A stretch of DNA of 64,000 nucleotides, from assembly GCA_937773555.1 (NCBI GenBank), contig CALJVT010000004.1, positions 248,001-312,000 of the forward strand. Direction: 5' to 3'. This DNA is from an uncultured Pseudomonadales bacterium (GTDB taxonomy: Bacteria; Pseudomonadota; Gammaproteobacteria; Pseudomonadales; Balneatricaceae). Below, in pieces: positions 35,257-45,276 of this stretch. The position numbers were made by a program, and so were the translations under genes. The notes beneath the pieces are model-generated. The model had not been told where the DNA came from, searched no databases, and saw only the letters and a program-made list of their open reading frames with translations. Each line of letters begins with the position of its first letter. Position 1 is the stretch's first letter.

Positions 35257-36129
35257 CTAGTTTACCCTTTCTTGGGCTAAACGAGCAGCAGAAGAGTCTG
35301 GATACTCCTGGAGTACACGCTGCAGAAGCTGGTTTGCTTTATTATTATTGCCTACATTCTGGTAGGCAACTCCAGCTTTATATAACGCATCTGGAATCTT
35401 TCGATGACCAGGGAACTCACGTATTACATACTCAAAAGATTGGGCCGCCAAAGACGCATCACCTTGCACCATGTAAACCTCTCCTAACCAATAATGCACA
35501 TTACCAACTAGTAAACCCTCGGGGAAGTCATTTAAAAAAGTTAATAACGCCTCAATCGAAGCATCATATTGCCGCTCTCTAATAAGCCCAAACGCAGCCT
35601 TATAAGCTAACTTTTCAATTTCAGGATCATAGGCTTCTTGAATGACTGCGGTTTGATCTAAGGCGATGGCGCCACCAAGTGAAGCACTAGTCAAATCAGT
35701 TTCACCCGTTTCACTCTTAGTATCAGAGACTTGTGAGTCGTCTATGACTTGGGGTGGTGTGGATAAGCTAACAATTCGCCGATCCAAATCTAAGTAGCGC
35801 TGTTTTTGATCCTTTTTAAGGCGCTCTAGATTATAGCTAAGTTCTTCTACTTGACCACGTAATTGCTGCAATTCGTACTGTAACATTTCAACAATATCAA
35901 ACATTTGCGCATTAGCGTTATTATTGATAGGGGTGTCCACAGCAACTGCTTTAATAGGTTCTTCAACCACAGCCTGCGCAGGCTGTGGAATAGGAATAGG
36001 AATAGCAACAGCCTCAGTACCTATATCATTTGCCAAATCACTAACTGGCACAGAATTGTTGGCATTCACTTGAAATGAAAAAACCACCACAACGAACAAG
36101 AGAACAAAACGATTAAATATTTGAGACAT
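35257..36129 (-). CDS. cpoB: Cell-division coordinator CpoB (YbgF)
   Basis: The 290-residue protein has a signal peptide, a coiled coil near residues 77-115 ([21 protein letters not shown]), and three TPR motifs toward the C terminus ([37 protein letters not shown]). CpoB connects PBP1B and Tol-Pal to coordinate outer-membrane constriction. The region between coil and TPRs is unlike E. coli. It follows pal after a terminator-like hairpin and is immediately followed by nadA. Confidence 0.92.
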   Translation of the reverse strand: MSQIFNRFVLLFVVVVFSFQVNANNSVPVSDLANDIGTEAVAIPIPIPQPAQAVVEEPIKAVAVDTPINNNANAQMFDIVEMLQYELQQLRGQVEELSYNLERLKKDQKQRYLDLDRRIVSLSTPPQVIDDSQVSDTKSETGETDLTSASLGGAIALDQTAVIQEAYDPEIEKLAYKAAFGLIRERQYDASIEALLTFLNDFPEGLLVGNVHYWLGEVYMVQGDASLAAQSFEYVIREFPGHRKIPDALYKAGVAYQNVGNNNKANQLLQRVLQEYPDSSAARLAQERVN

Positions 36130-36153
36130 CCAATAAACCTCAAAAACTCCAAG

Positions 36154-36194
36154 TTAAAAAACAAAAACCACCGTTATGCGAGCACAACGATGGT
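36154..36194 (-). terminator. Terminator between pal and cpoB
   Basis: On the minus strand bases 36194-36186 (ACCATCGTT) pair with 36175-36167 (AACGGTGGT), one mismatch, around a 10-base loop, and are followed by a T-rich run. It lies in the operon, so it may cause reduced expression of cpoB and nadA relative to pal. Confidence 0.65.
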
Positions 36195-36254
36195 ATTTAA
36201 TGCGTGTAAAACACGCTACATTACTATTGTAGTGATTGTAACAAATACAGCTAA

Positions 36255-36980
36255 TTAGTAATTAATGTAACGGATTTCTACCCTACGATTTTCAGACCAA
36301 GACGCGCTATCATGACCGGCATTAACTGGGCGTTCTTCGCCAAAACTGACGACTTCAATAGCATCTATAGAAACACCTTGGACTACTAGGTAGCGACTTA
36401 CCGCATTGCCACGACGCTCGCCCAACGCAATATTATACTCTCGGGTTCCACGTTCATCAGCATGCCCTTCTAAAACGATACTCGCCGAAGGGTTTTGGCT
36501 TAAATACGCAGCATGGCCATTAAGCGCAGTGCGGAATTCAGCTTTAATGGTGGACTGGTCAAAATCAAAGTAGATGATATGAGCTAAGGCCTGCGCGGTG
36601 TCCTGCGCTTGCTGCTGCTTTTGAGCTGCAACTGCAGCTGCTTCGCTTGCAACCTGTTGTGCCACATCTGCTGCATCTGCTGCGGCTTTTGCTGCTTGAG
36701 CCTGGGCTTGACTTGCAGCCTCTTCTTGAGCTTCCACTATAGCTTCAGCAGCAGCTTTTGCTTCAGCTTCTGCAGTTGCTTGAGCTTGAGCTTCTGCTTC
36801 GGCTGTTGCTTGAGCTTCTGCCATTGCTTCGGCTTCAGCCAAAGCTTGAGCTTCTACAGCCGCTTGTGCGGCTTGGGTGCTAGCGGTTGCATCAGTGGTT
36901 TCACCCGTAGAGCTACAGGCAGCTAGAAATGCTACCAAGATACTGGAGGCGATGATTTTCCTTAAATTACCCACTTGCAT
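36255..36980 (-). CDS. pal: Peptidoglycan-associated lipoprotein Pal with long repeat-rich linker
   Basis: I take the start at 36980 (MQVGNLRKI) because GAGGAG at 36988-36993 is 7 bases before it and the lipobox FLAAC follows at residue 22; an upstream GTG/ATG would give an unlikely N terminus. The 241-residue protein has a lipid-anchored N terminus, a linker of about 100 residues rich in Ala, Glu and Gln (34-133), and an OmpA-like domain ([30 protein letters not shown]). Pal binds peptidoglycan and TolB, tethering the outer membrane. The E. coli protein has 173 residues, so the linker is expanded. It follows tolB. Confidence 0.9.
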   Translation of the reverse strand: MQVGNLRKIIASSILVAFLAACSSTGETTDATASTQAAQAAVEAQALAEAEAMAEAQATAEAEAQAQATAEAEAKAAAEAIVEAQEEAASQAQAQAAKAAADAADVAQQVASEAAAVAAQKQQQAQDTAQALAHIIYFDFDQSTIKAEFRTALNGHAAYLSQNPSASIVLEGHADERGTREYNIALGERRGNAVSRYLVVQGVSIDAIEVVSFGEERPVNAGHDSASWSENRRVEIRYINY

Positions 36981-36987
36981 GGACTTG

Positions 36988-36993
36988 CTCCTC
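36988..36993 (-). promoter_or_regulatory. Ribosome binding site deciding the pal start
   Basis: GAGGAG on the minus strand lies 7 bases before ATG 36980. It is the strongest Shine-Dalgarno motif in the region and sets the start at the lipoprotein signal rather than the upstream methionine at 37103. Confidence 0.7.
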
Positions 36994-37081
36994 AATAAAT
37001 TTAATTTGTCGATCGAAAATTTGTGCGCTAATTCTATCATATATAATCTCCACACCACTAGGCCTACGGAAATACTCCTGG

Positions 37082-38425
37082 TTAATTCAAATAAGGCGAC
37101 CATGCTGGTTCTCTAACCACACCTTCATTTGCAGGGATATTAAACTTTACTTTGCCATCTATCGATACAGCCGCCAAAATATCTCTCCCACCGTCTTGGG
37201 TGGAATAAATTACCATGCTGCCGTTTGGCGCCACACTTGGTGACTCATCTAAGCTTGTTTGGGTTAATAAGGACATAGTGCCTCGCTGTAAATCTTGTAC
37301 GGCGATATGGAACTGCGAATCATGACGGCTAACAAGCACCAAAAAACGGCCATCATGAGTTAAACTGCCACGGGCGTTGTAGTCACCTTCAAACGTTAAG
37401 CGCTCTACCCAGCCAGAATCTAACGTCACTTGGTATATTTGCGGTTTACCTCCTCTATCAGAGGTAAACAAGATATTCTTACCATCTACACTCCAAGAAG
37501 GTTCCGTATCAATACCATAATGTTTTGTTACCCTGGTAAGCCGATTAGTGGTTAAATCTAAGACGTATATCTCTGCATTACCATCTTTAGACAAAACTAT
37601 CGCTAACTTACTGCCATCTGGAGACCAAGCAGGTGCACCGTTAATGCCTTTAAAAGACTTAATGCGTTCACGCTTACCGGTAGTAATATCTTGAACGTAA
37701 ATGGCAGGTCTGTTTGTTTCAAAAGACACATAGGCCAGCTTACTCGCATCTCGAGACCAAGATGGTGACATAATGGGCTGATTTGATTTAAGAATCTCTT
37801 TAGCATTATATCCGTCGGCATCTGCTACTAAAAGTTTATAGTAACTAGGATTAACTTTTTTGTCGGCTGCAACATAAGCTATACGGGTTCTAAAAGCACC
37901 TTTAAGCCCAGTTAACGCTTCATATACGGCATCACTGACAGAATGTGCAAGAGCGCGTAGATCATTTTTACCCCCAGTAAAACGGGCACCAGCAACAGAT
38001 TCTTGACGCTGTACGTCAAAGAGTTGGTAATCAACTTGATAACCCCCATCATCTGTTGGCAAAACTTGACCTATGATAAGGTATTCAGTTGCTAGGTAGC
38101 TCCAATCACGAAAGTAAATATCTTCTTTTTGATAAGGAAAGCTAAGCATCAACGACCGTTTTAGGGATTTAAATTGGCCACTACGCTCCAGATCTGCATC
38201 AACAACCTGGGCCACATCCTCATTCAAAGCACTGTCACCAGACCACTGAAATGGAACCACCGCAATGGGTACAGGATTATCAACACCCTGAGTTATTTCA
38301 ATAACTAACTCTGAAGACCACGCTGAAAGCGACAACAGTAAGGTAAAGACTGCGGATGAAAATACCAAAAAGGGGTTAGATTTTGGTATTCTTATAGTTG
38401 AATGAACCATTTTTTTTACTCGCAT
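37082..38425 (-). CDS. tolB: Tol-Pal system beta-propeller TolB
   Basis: TolB is periplasmic; residues 7-35 form a signal peptide (a later ATG at 38410 may be the real start). The protein has an N-terminal alpha/beta domain ([10 protein letters not shown]) and a six-bladed propeller with WS-D-SKLA repeats: [39 protein letters not shown]. It binds Pal and TolA and senses the state of the Tol-Pal complex. The ATG overlaps the tolA stop as TGATG. The distance to pal is 101 bases. Length (447) is normal for the family. Confidence 0.94.
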   Translation of the reverse strand: MRVKKMVHSTIRIPKSNPFLVFSSAVFTLLLSLSAWSSELVIEITQGVDNPVPIAVVPFQWSGDSALNEDVAQVVDADLERSGQFKSLKRSLMLSFPYQKEDIYFRDWSYLATEYLIIGQVLPTDDGGYQVDYQLFDVQRQESVAGARFTGGKNDLRALAHSVSDAVYEALTGLKGAFRTRIAYVAADKKVNPSYYKLLVADADGYNAKEILKSNQPIMSPSWSRDASKLAYVSFETNRPAIYVQDITTGKRERIKSFKGINGAPAWSPDGSKLAIVLSKDGNAEIYVLDLTTNRLTRVTKHYGIDTEPSWSVDGKNILFTSDRGGKPQIYQVTLDSGWVERLTFEGDYNARGSLTHDGRFLVLVSRHDSQFHIAVQDLQRGTMSLLTQTSLDESPSVAPNGSMVIYSTQDGGRDILAAVSIDGKVKFNIPANEGVVREPAWSPYLN

Positions 38426-39648
38426 CACAATCTCAAATCCTCTGGTTTAAACTTAACGGTGAATTGGCGGAAGTTAGCATCAAATAGTACTGAGTTCAGC
38501 TGGCTTAATTTATCAAACCGCCTTACTTTTTTAATAGCCTTTACTACCGACGATACAAATGCATCTGTGGCACTTGGGTCACGATAACTTACTTCTACAT
38601 TAACAACTTCACCCGTGGGAACAAGGTATATAATAAGCTCAACAACCATGCCATTACGAGCATTAGCTGGTCGAACCCACTTGACCCCAATTTCATCTCT
38701 TATATAGTTTACTGCAGAGCCTACTGCTTGACCATTGGTGATCTGCTGCTCCAGAGCGTCAGCCTGCGCCTCTTCTTCATCTAATAGACTTTCTAATGCT
38801 TGCTCAACTTTAGCTAATTCTTGAGCTGCTTTTTTATCTGCTGCTTTCTGGTCTGCTAATTTTTTGTCTGCTCTCTTATCTGCTGCTTTCTTATCTGCTG
38901 CTTTCTTATCTGCTGCTTTCTTATCTGCTGCTTTCTTATCTGCTGTTTTCTTATCTGCTGCTTTCTTATCTGCTGCTTTCTTATCTGCTGCTTTCTTGTC
39001 TGCTGCTTTCTTGTCTGCTGCTTTCTTATCTGCTGCTTGCTTATCTGCTGCTTTCTTATCTGCTGCTTTCTTGTCTGCTGTTTTCTTATCTGCTGCTTGC
39101 TTATCTGCTGCTTTCTTAGCTGCTGCTTTCTTATCTGCTGCTTTCTTATCTGCTGCTTTCTTATCTGCTGTTTTCTTATCTGCTGTTTTCTTATCTGCTG
39201 CTTTCTTATCTGCTGCTTTTTTATCTGCTGTTTTCTTATCTGCTGCTTTTTTATCTGCTGTTTTCTTATCTGCTGTTTTCTTATCTGCTGTTTTCTTATC
39301 TGCTGCTTTCTTATCTGCTGCTTTCTTATCTGCTGCTTTCTTATCTGCTGCTTTCTTATCTGCTGCTTTCTTATCTGCTGCTTTCTTATCTGCTGCTTTC
39401 TTAGCTGCTGCTTTCTTAGCTGCTGCTTTTTTAGCTGCTGCTTTCTTTATTGCCGCAGAATCAACTAATTTTTGCTGAGCCAGCAAAGAATCTAAGTCAA
39501 TTAGTGTTGCTTCAACCCGTTGCTTCACTTGCACAGGCGGGATGCGCTGACTACTACTTTGCCACTCCGACATAACAATAAAAGCAACAACAACATGCAC
39601 AATCAGTGCAAATATACTTGGTAGAATATAAGTGTGGTCTAATTTCAC
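38425..39648 (-). CDS. tolA: Tol-Pal protein TolA with greatly repeated helical domain
   Basis: The 407-residue protein has an N-terminal membrane anchor (YILPSIFALIVHVVVAFIVM), a very long alpha-helical domain made of AADKK repeats (about residues 65-260), and a C-terminal domain III (GVKWVRPANARNGMV, FRQFTVKFKPEDL). TolA spans the periplasm, linking TolQR to TolB-Pal. The start is GTG overlapping the tolR stop as GTGA. The helix is rich in Lys and Asp instead of the E. coli Ala/Lys/Glu mixture, but charge balance is similar. The unusual feature is the exact 15-base period of the DNA. Confidence 0.93.
   Translation of the reverse strand: MKLDHTYILPSIFALIVHVVVAFIVMSEWQSSSQRIPPVQVKQRVEATLIDLDSLLAQQKLVDSAAIKKAAAKKAAAKKAAAKKAADKKAADKKAADKKAADKKAADKKAADKKAADKKTADKKTADKKTADKKAADKKTADKKAADKKAADKKTADKKTADKKAADKKAADKKAAAKKAADKQAADKKTADKKAADKKAADKQAADKKAADKKAADKKAADKKAADKKAADKKTADKKAADKKAADKKAADKKAADKRADKKLADQKAADKKAAQELAKVEQALESLLDEEEAQADALEQQITNGQAVGSAVNYIRDEIGVKWVRPANARNGMVVELIIYLVPTGEVVNVEVSYRDPSATDAFVSSVVKAIKKVRRFDKLSQLNSVLFDANFRQFTVKFKPEDLRL
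38881..39450. repeat. 38 tandem 15-bp units inside tolA
   Basis: Each unit on the plus strand begins TGCTGCTTTCTTATC or a close variant (TGTT for threonine, AGC for alanine, GTC); on the minus strand it encodes AADKK, TADKK, AADKQ or AAAKK. The unit is in register for 38 copies with no indels, so copy-number changes would keep the frame. Imperfect units continue at 38826-38880. Slipped-strand polymorphism and assembly collapse are both likely here. Confidence 0.95.
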
Positions 39649-40079
39649 GGACTTTCCGAAACCAAACCGACACTTTGGGCACCAGCCTGCTGCAGCACTG
39701 TCATAATTTCAACTATGTGGCCATATTCTATCGCCCTATCACCCCTCAAAAGCACTGGTGTATTTGGTGCACGTTGTAATATTTTCCCCACTTGTGCGCC
39801 AATGCGCTCTAAGGTAACGGGCTGTTTGTTATTTTCACCCAATTCTAGATAGTAATCGCCCAACTTGGTCACCGATATAACTAAGGGCTCCGATACCTCA
39901 TCGCTTGCTACTGGGTCAGATTTAGCTTGGGGTAAATCTACACTTACCCCCTGAGTCAGCATTGGCGCAGTCACCATAAATATGACAAGCAGCACCATCA
40001 TTACGTCAATGTAGGGTACTACATTTATTTCTGCGTTAGGTTTATGGCGCTTAGTTCTAGGCCGTCTAATAGTACTCAT
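39645..40079 (-). CDS. tolR: Tol-Pal motor protein TolR
   Basis: The 144-residue inner-membrane protein has one N-terminal helix, INVVPYIDVMMVLLVIFMV, with the proton-path aspartate (D26 in YIDVMMVLLV), and a periplasmic C-terminal domain (RAPNTPVLLRGDRAIEYGHIVEIM). TolQ and TolR form the proton-driven stator. It follows tolQ after 8 bases and overlaps tolA by 4. Confidence 0.95.
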   Translation of the reverse strand: MSTIRRPRTKRHKPNAEINVVPYIDVMMVLLVIFMVTAPMLTQGVSVDLPQAKSDPVASDEVSEPLVISVTKLGDYYLELGENNKQPVTLERIGAQVGKILQRAPNTPVLLRGDRAIEYGHIVEIMTVLQQAGAQSVGLVSESP

Positions 40080-40087
40080 AGTGCAAC

Positions 40088-40759
40088 CTATAGCTCAGAT
40101 GCGTGGGCTTTGCGGTGTAAAATGCTCGAAAACTCTTCCGCAAAAGTCTCATAACTAGAGAGTATGGAATCTACCGTGTGCGAGAATCGATTGTAGGCAA
40201 TAACTGCAGGTATAGCAGCGAACAAACCCATTGCCGTAGCAATTAAGGCTTCAGAAATTCCAGGCGCTACGGTAGCCAAAGTAGCTTGATGTGCATTAGC
40301 AAGCCCTCTAAAAGAATTCATAATGCCCCAGACTGTTCCAAATAAGCCTACGTATGGGCTGACAGAACCTACACTTGCTAAAAATGATAAGTGGGCTTCT
40401 AGCTTCTCTTCTTCTTTCGAAATAGCCACCCGCATAGCACGCTGAACACCCTCCATAACGGCATCACCATCAGCGTCGGTTTGCTGCCTTAACCGAGTAA
40501 ACTCTTTTATACCAGCCCGAAAAATATTTTCTGCCCCATTGTTTGGGTTCGGCTCTGCACTAACTTGGCGGAATAATTGACTAAGATCAATGCCTGACCA
40601 AAACTGTTCTTCAAATGCTTTCATGTTAGTGCGGGCAAATTTTAGGGCCCTTTGGCGCTGGAATATCATCACCCAAGACATGACAGATGCAATCAACAAC
40701 AAAAGCATGACCATTTGAACCAAAAAGCTGGCATTCAAAATCAAACTCAACACTGACAT
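40088..40759 (-). CDS. tolQ: Tol-Pal motor protein TolQ
   Basis: The chosen start (40759, MSVLSLILNASFLVQ) gives 223 residues, the normal family length; an upstream ATG at 40837 would add 26 non-membrane residues. The protein has three membrane helices, the first at residues 8-35, and the MotA/ExbB-type region VSPYVGLFGTVWGIMNSF and APGISEALIATAMGLFAAIPAVIAYN. It is the stator subunit for TolA-powered outer-membrane constriction. The usual upstream ybgC gene is missing; the 234-bp gap to ruvB probably carries its own promoter. Confidence 0.92.
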   Translation of the reverse strand: MSVLSLILNASFLVQMVMLLLLIASVMSWVMIFQRQRALKFARTNMKAFEEQFWSGIDLSQLFRQVSAEPNPNNGAENIFRAGIKEFTRLRQQTDADGDAVMEGVQRAMRVAISKEEEKLEAHLSFLASVGSVSPYVGLFGTVWGIMNSFRGLANAHQATLATVAPGISEALIATAMGLFAAIPAVIAYNRFSHTVDSILSSYETFAEEFSSILHRKAHASEL

Positions 40760-40993
40760 TTTATTGTCCACAGACGATTCCCCTTCAAGGCCTTGCACTG
40801 TTTTTGTGCAAAGCTGATACACGATATAGTTTTTCAAACACGGAAATTTTAGGTTAAGATTCGCGCGTCATCAAATATTTAATATTTAACTTACTAGTAA
40901 TAATACCATTATAAACACCAAGTTAGCTCGATAAGTCTTTCTTTGAGCAGTGCCTTGGTAAAAAGTTCCGCACACTGAGGTACCAATCTAAAT

Positions 40994-42016
40994 TTAGGTA
41001 TTAACTTTAGGGGGAGCAAACCCAAAGTGTTCATAGGCGCGATCAGTTACAATCCTACCTCGAGGCGTACGCATAATAAAACCCTGCTGTATTAAGTAGG
41101 GTTCAAGCACATCTTCTATGGTTTCTCTTTGCTCACTGAGTGCAGCTGCCAAATTATCAATGCCAACAGGCCCACCAGCAAACTTTTCAATAATGGCTAA
41201 CATCAAACACCTATCCATGTGGTCAAAGCCAAGGTGATCTACATTTAGCATGTTTAACGCTTTGTCTGCCACATAATCACTAATAACACCATCAAATTTA
41301 ACTTCTGCATAGTCTCTAGTTCTGCGTAAAAGCCGATTTGCAATTCGCGGAGTGCCTCGAGATCTGCGAGCCACTTCAGCAGCGCCAGCGGCTTCCATTT
41401 GAACCTCAGACAAATATGCAGAACGCGTCACTATTGTGGTTAAATCTTCTACTGAATAATATTCAAGCCGCTGAGTAATACCAAACCGATCACGCAACGG
41501 AGACGTAAGAGACCCCGCACGTGTCGTTGCGCCAACTAATGTAAAAGGTGGTAAATCAAGCTTAATTGATCTTGCAGCTGGCCCTTCTCCTATCATGATG
41601 TCTAACTGATAATCTTCCATTGCCGGATAAAGAATTTCTTCTATGACCGGATTCAATCGATGAATTTCATCAATAAATAATACATCACCAGCTTCTAGAT
41701 TAGTAAGCATCGCTGCTAAATCACCAGCTTTCTCTAACACTGGGCCTGACGTTGTTTTTAAATCGCCACCCATTTCATTAGCAATAATATGAGCCAGTGT
41801 GGTTTTTCCAAGGCCAGGAGGCCCATAGATCAACGTGTGATCTAATGCTTCAGCTCGCCCTTTTGCTGCAGCAATGTATATCGACATTTGTTCTTGAACT
41901 ACAGGTTGACCAATATAATCTTTCAGTGCCTTTGGCCTAAGTGCCCGCTCTAAATGGTCTTCACCTAACTGACTTACCGATTCTACGGGTGAGCCAAAAC
42001 GATCCGCTTCTATCAT
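40994..42016 (-). CDS. ruvB: Holliday junction DNA helicase RuvB
   Basis: The 340-residue AAA+ motor contains Walker A GPPGLGKT, Walker [10 protein letters not shown], sensor 1 LVGATTRAG, arginine finger SPLRDRFG, and a C-terminal winged helix ([17 protein letters not shown]). RuvB hexamers drive branch migration with RuvA at crossed DNA. It follows ruvA after 81 bases; the trio ruvCAB is in standard order. Confidence 0.97.
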   Translation of the reverse strand: MIEADRFGSPVESVSQLGEDHLERALRPKALKDYIGQPVVQEQMSIYIAAAKGRAEALDHTLIYGPPGLGKTTLAHIIANEMGGDLKTTSGPVLEKAGDLAAMLTNLEAGDVLFIDEIHRLNPVIEEILYPAMEDYQLDIMIGEGPAARSIKLDLPPFTLVGATTRAGSLTSPLRDRFGITQRLEYYSVEDLTTIVTRSAYLSEVQMEAAGAAEVARRSRGTPRIANRLLRRTRDYAEVKFDGVISDYVADKALNMLNVDHLGFDHMDRCLMLAIIEKFAGGPVGIDNLAAALSEQRETIEDVLEPYLIQQGFIMRTPRGRIVTDRAYEHFGFAPPKVNT

Positions 42017-42097
42017 GCTACTCCCATCATCATTAACACTTGTTAATTTCTCTTAACAGCAACCTAATAAAGTGTGCCAAGCACACAATAACCCAGT

Positions 42098-42709
42098 TTA
42101 TATCATTCCTTTTAACGATAAGCGGATGAGGTCTTCACAACTTCCATGTGGCGCAGATCTTATAGCTGCTGTGACAGCTTTAGCAGCTTGTACCGGTTTG
42201 TAACCTAAAGCCACTAAAGCACTTTCAGCTTCTGATTGAGCACTAACAGTTGATAGTGTTGGTTTAATAACCCCAGATTGACCTCCTCCATTATCCCCAG
42301 TTTGCCACGATGCCAGCTTATCACCTAGTTCTAAAACTAAGCGCTCAGCAGTTTTTTTACCCACGCCAGGAATTTTTACTAAAGTGGCTGAATCTTGATG
42401 TTGAACACAGTAGCAAAAGGCATGGGCGTCCATACCAGACAAAATAGCCAAAGCTAATTTAGGGCCTACACCATTAACCTTTATTAAAATTCGAAACAGG
42501 CTTCTTTCTTCTAATTGAGAGAAGCCAAAAAGTAGTTGAGCATCTTCACGCACAACAAAGTGAGTATGCAATACGGCTGTGTCGCCTTCAGCAGGTAATT
42601 GGCAAAAACTGTTAAACGAGATTTCAATTTCATAAGCCACTCCATGCACGTCTACAACCACCTGAGCAGGCTGCTTATGCATTAAGATGCCGCTAATACG
42701 TGCAATCAT
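42098..42709 (-). CDS. ruvA: Holliday junction DNA helicase subunit RuvA
   Basis: The 203-residue protein has an OB fold (1-65; GVAYEIEISFNSF), two helix-hairpin-helix motifs (FRILIKVNGVGPKLALAIL, LVKIPGVGKKTAERLVLEL) and the flexible C-terminal domain III (SALVALGYKPVQAAKAV). The tetramer binds four-way junctions and recruits RuvB. It lies 27 bases after ruvC. Confidence 0.96.
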   Translation of the reverse strand: MIARISGILMHKQPAQVVVDVHGVAYEIEISFNSFCQLPAEGDTAVLHTHFVVREDAQLLFGFSQLEERSLFRILIKVNGVGPKLALAILSGMDAHAFCYCVQHQDSATLVKIPGVGKKTAERLVLELGDKLASWQTGDNGGGQSGVIKPTLSTVSAQSEAESALVALGYKPVQAAKAVTAAIRSAPHGSCEDLIRLSLKGMI

Positions 42710-42736
42710 TTTAATCGCCTTATGTCGATATGGGTT

Positions 42737-43300
42737 TTACCAAACGCGTCCACGTCGGCTTCCCTTAAGTTCATTAAGTACCACTTGTCTTTTAGCATTT
42801 GCAGGGCTGCGACTGGTGGCCAAGCGGACAAGGCTTGCATGCGTGTTAGCATGGCATATCGCAATAGCCAAAGCGTCTGCAGCATCTTCTTGAGGCAACC
42901 CTGGTAGCTTAAGTAAGCGAGCCACCATTTCTTGCACTTGGTTTTTAGCTGCTGCTCCGTTACCTACAACAGCTTGTTTTACTTGACGCGCCGAGTATTC
43001 AGAAACAGGCAGCCCATGGTTAACTGCAACCACCATAGCAACGCCCCGAGCTTGGCCAAGCTTAAGAGCTGAATCAGCATTGCGAGCCATAAACACTTGT
43101 TCGATCGCGAATTCTTGTGGCACATAGGTTTCAATGATTTCATCAATGCCACGATATATCTGTCCTAGCCGCCCAGCCAATTCATCACCGGACACTTTTA
43201 TATGACCGCTTGCAACATAGGTGCGCGTTGCACCTACCGCATTAATAATGCCATAGCCAGTTTTACGAGAGCCTGGGTCAATTCCTAATATGAGCGCCAT
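42737..43300 (-). CDS. ruvC: Crossover junction endodeoxyribonuclease RuvC
   Basis: The 187-residue enzyme has the four catalytic acids in [12 protein letters not shown] (D7), [11 protein letters not shown] (Glu near 66), and [13 protein letters not shown] (two aspartates near 138 and 141). It nicks Holliday junctions symmetrically. It is slightly longer at the C terminus than E. coli RuvC (173). aspS lies upstream behind the terminator at 43396; yebC, which often stands here, is absent. Confidence 0.96.
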   Translation of the reverse strand: MALILGIDPGSRKTGYGIINAVGATRTYVASGHIKVSGDELAGRLGQIYRGIDEIIETYVPQEFAIEQVFMARNADSALKLGQARGVAMVVAVNHGLPVSEYSARQVKQAVVGNGAAAKNQVQEMVARLLKLPGLPQEDAADALAIAICHANTHASLVRLATSRSPANAKRQVVLNELKGSRRGRVW

Positions 43301-43395
43301 AAGGAAGCATTCGCTAGTGAAGTTAATGATAGGTCAATACTAGCAAATACTGTACAAAATCACAGTAGTTTTTTTACCAGCTTCACAGCAAACAC

Positions 43396-43431
43396 AAAAA
43401 AGGCCCAACAGGTCAGTGGTGGGCCTTTTTA
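43396..43431 (-). terminator. Strong terminator downstream of aspS
   Basis: AAAAAGGCCCA (to 43407) is the mirror of TGGGCCTTTTT (43420-43430). Read on the minus strand it ends the aspS transcript 35 bases after the stop, before ruvC. A runs on the other side allow two-way use. Confidence 0.85.
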
Positions 43432-43465
43432 ACTGCCAGCCGGCTAATACCAACTAAAGCAAGCG

Positions 43466-45238
43466 TTATTCGGCAGTTACTTTTTCACGTAGTTTAATGT
43501 TCAACTCGCGAAGTTGCTTCGTTGCTACAATGCCTGGCGCCTGGGTCATAACACACGCAGCACTTTGGGTTTTAGGGAAGGCAATCACTTCACGTATTGA
43601 GTTAGATCCTGTCATTAACATAACTAAGCGATCCAGACCAAACGCCAAACCACCATGTGGAGGACAGCCATACTTCAAGGCGTCTAATAAGAATCCAAAC
43701 TTCTCCTGCTGCTCTTCTGGGGCAATATTTAATAGCTCAAAGACTTTAGTTTGCATGTCTTGCTGGTGAATACGAATGGAGCCTCCACCTAACTCAGTGC
43801 CGTTAAGTACCATGTCGTAGGCTCTAGACAGGCCTGTTAGTGGAGAGGCCTGTAACTCCTCTGGTGTGCAGGAAGGTGCTGTGAATGGGTGGTGAATAGC
43901 TGTGATACCGCCATCTGAAGTGGCTTCAAACATTGGAAAGTCTACTACCCACAAAGGCGCCCACTCACAGGTCATGAGATTAAGATCTTCGCCAAGCTTA
44001 CAGCGCAATGCGCCTAGAGCTTCGTTAACTATTTTTTCGCTGTCTGCACCAAAGAAAATTAAGTCGCCATCTTTAGCATCCAAGCGGTCAAGCAGTGCAG
44101 CACGCACTTCTAAAGGCAAAAATTTAACAATAGGTGATTGCAAACCTTCTTCTAGGTCGACCGCGTTATTTACTTTGATATACGCCAAACCACGCGCACC
44201 ATAAATGCCCACAAACTTAGTATAAATATCAATTTGTTTACGGGTTAAGCTGGCGCCGTTAGGCACCTTAAGACCAGCTACCCTGCCATTTAAATCATTA
44301 GCTGGACCAGCAAAAACTTTAAAGTCCACGTCTTTCATCAGATCACTGACAGTAACTAGCTGCAACGGGATACGTAGGTCAGGTTTGTCACTGCCATAGG
44401 TTTCCATCGCCTCACTGTAAGGCATACTTGGAAAAGCACCTAAATCTACATTAATCTGGCTCTTAAATAGCTCTACCACCATTTTTTCAGTAATAGCCAT
44501 AATCTGAGCTTCATCCATGAAGGATGTTTCGATGTCTATTTGGGTGAATTCTGGTTGCCGGTCAGCGCGCAAATCTTCATCACGGAAACATTTGGCAATC
44601 TGATAATACCGATCCATACCAGACACCATCAACAGTTGTTTGAACAACTGTGGTGACTGAGGCAATGCAAAAAAGTGGCCTTCGTGAGTCCGACTGGGCA
44701 CCAAGTAATCACGTGCTCCTTCTGGTGTGGCGCGAGTCAATATAGGCGTTTCAATGTCTAAGAAGCCATTTTGATCTAAAAAATTGCGGATAAAAGTGCT
44801 AACCTTAGAGCGCAGTTTAAGTTTTGCTGCCATTTCTGGCCGACGTAAGTCAACGTAACGATACTTTAAGCGAACGTCTTCACCAACAGACTGATGCTCA
44901 TCTAACTGGAATGGAGGGGTTTCAGATTTGTTAAGAATCTCAAATTCTTGACCTAAGACTTCCACTGCACCTGTTGGCATTTCAGGATTATCAGTGCCGG
45001 CAGGGCGAGCACGAACTAAGCCTTTAACCTTGACCACAAATTCATTTCGGCAGGAGTCTGCTAAAGCAAAGCATTCTTCTCGATCTGGGTCAAACACTAC
45101 CTGCACGATACCTTCTCGATCCCGCAGGTCTAGGAAAATAACACCTCCGTGATCACGTCGACGATGAACCCAACCGCAGAGGGTGATTTGTTGGTCAACA
45201 TCGCTGGCTCTTAGTTCGCCGCAATAATGGCTTCGCAT
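43466..45238 (-). CDS. aspS: Aspartyl-tRNA synthetase
   Basis: The 590-residue class II synthetase has an anticodon-binding OB domain (1-105), motif 2 [20 protein letters not shown], a bacterial GAD insertion (about 290-420), and motif 3 [16 protein letters not shown]. It charges tRNA-Asp. Motif 1 and the ATP site are intact. It is preceded by the small FmdB gene 38 bases upstream and followed by a strong terminator. Whether it also charges tRNA-Asn cannot be read from the sequence. Confidence 0.97.
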   Translation of the reverse strand: MRSHYCGELRASDVDQQITLCGWVHRRRDHGGVIFLDLRDREGIVQVVFDPDREECFALADSCRNEFVVKVKGLVRARPAGTDNPEMPTGAVEVLGQEFEILNKSETPPFQLDEHQSVGEDVRLKYRYVDLRRPEMAAKLKLRSKVSTFIRNFLDQNGFLDIETPILTRATPEGARDYLVPSRTHEGHFFALPQSPQLFKQLLMVSGMDRYYQIAKCFRDEDLRADRQPEFTQIDIETSFMDEAQIMAITEKMVVELFKSQINVDLGAFPSMPYSEAMETYGSDKPDLRIPLQLVTVSDLMKDVDFKVFAGPANDLNGRVAGLKVPNGASLTRKQIDIYTKFVGIYGARGLAYIKVNNAVDLEEGLQSPIVKFLPLEVRAALLDRLDAKDGDLIFFGADSEKIVNEALGALRCKLGEDLNLMTCEWAPLWVVDFPMFEATSDGGITAIHHPFTAPSCTPEELQASPLTGLSRAYDMVLNGTELGGGSIRIHQQDMQTKVFELLNIAPEEQQEKFGFLLDALKYGCPPHGGLAFGLDRLVMLMTGSNSIREVIAFPKTQSAACVMTQAPGIVATKQLRELNIKLREKVTAE

Positions 45239-45276
45239 AATTGTACTTCCTAAATCTTAAATAGTATTAATAGGTG

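Noticed and set aside
36130-36254. Hairpin GCGTGT-AAA-ACACGC (36202-36216) as a separate regulatory element
   Set aside because: Only six base pairs beside a better terminator; too weak to call alone.
36609-36926. Cys/Leu-rich frame on the plus strand inside pal
   Set aside because: It is the antisense of the Ala/Glu/Gln linker; pal motifs on the minus strand are secure.
38881-39450. Possible CRISPR array because of regular repeats
   Set aside because: The units are directly adjacent 15-mers without spacers, coding in TolA.
38864-39478. Long open frames on the plus strand opposite tolA (LSAAF repeats, CCFLI repeats)
   Set aside because: They are mirror images of the AADKK repeat on the real strand, with no ribosome binding site; a 15-bp repeat without stops keeps several frames open.
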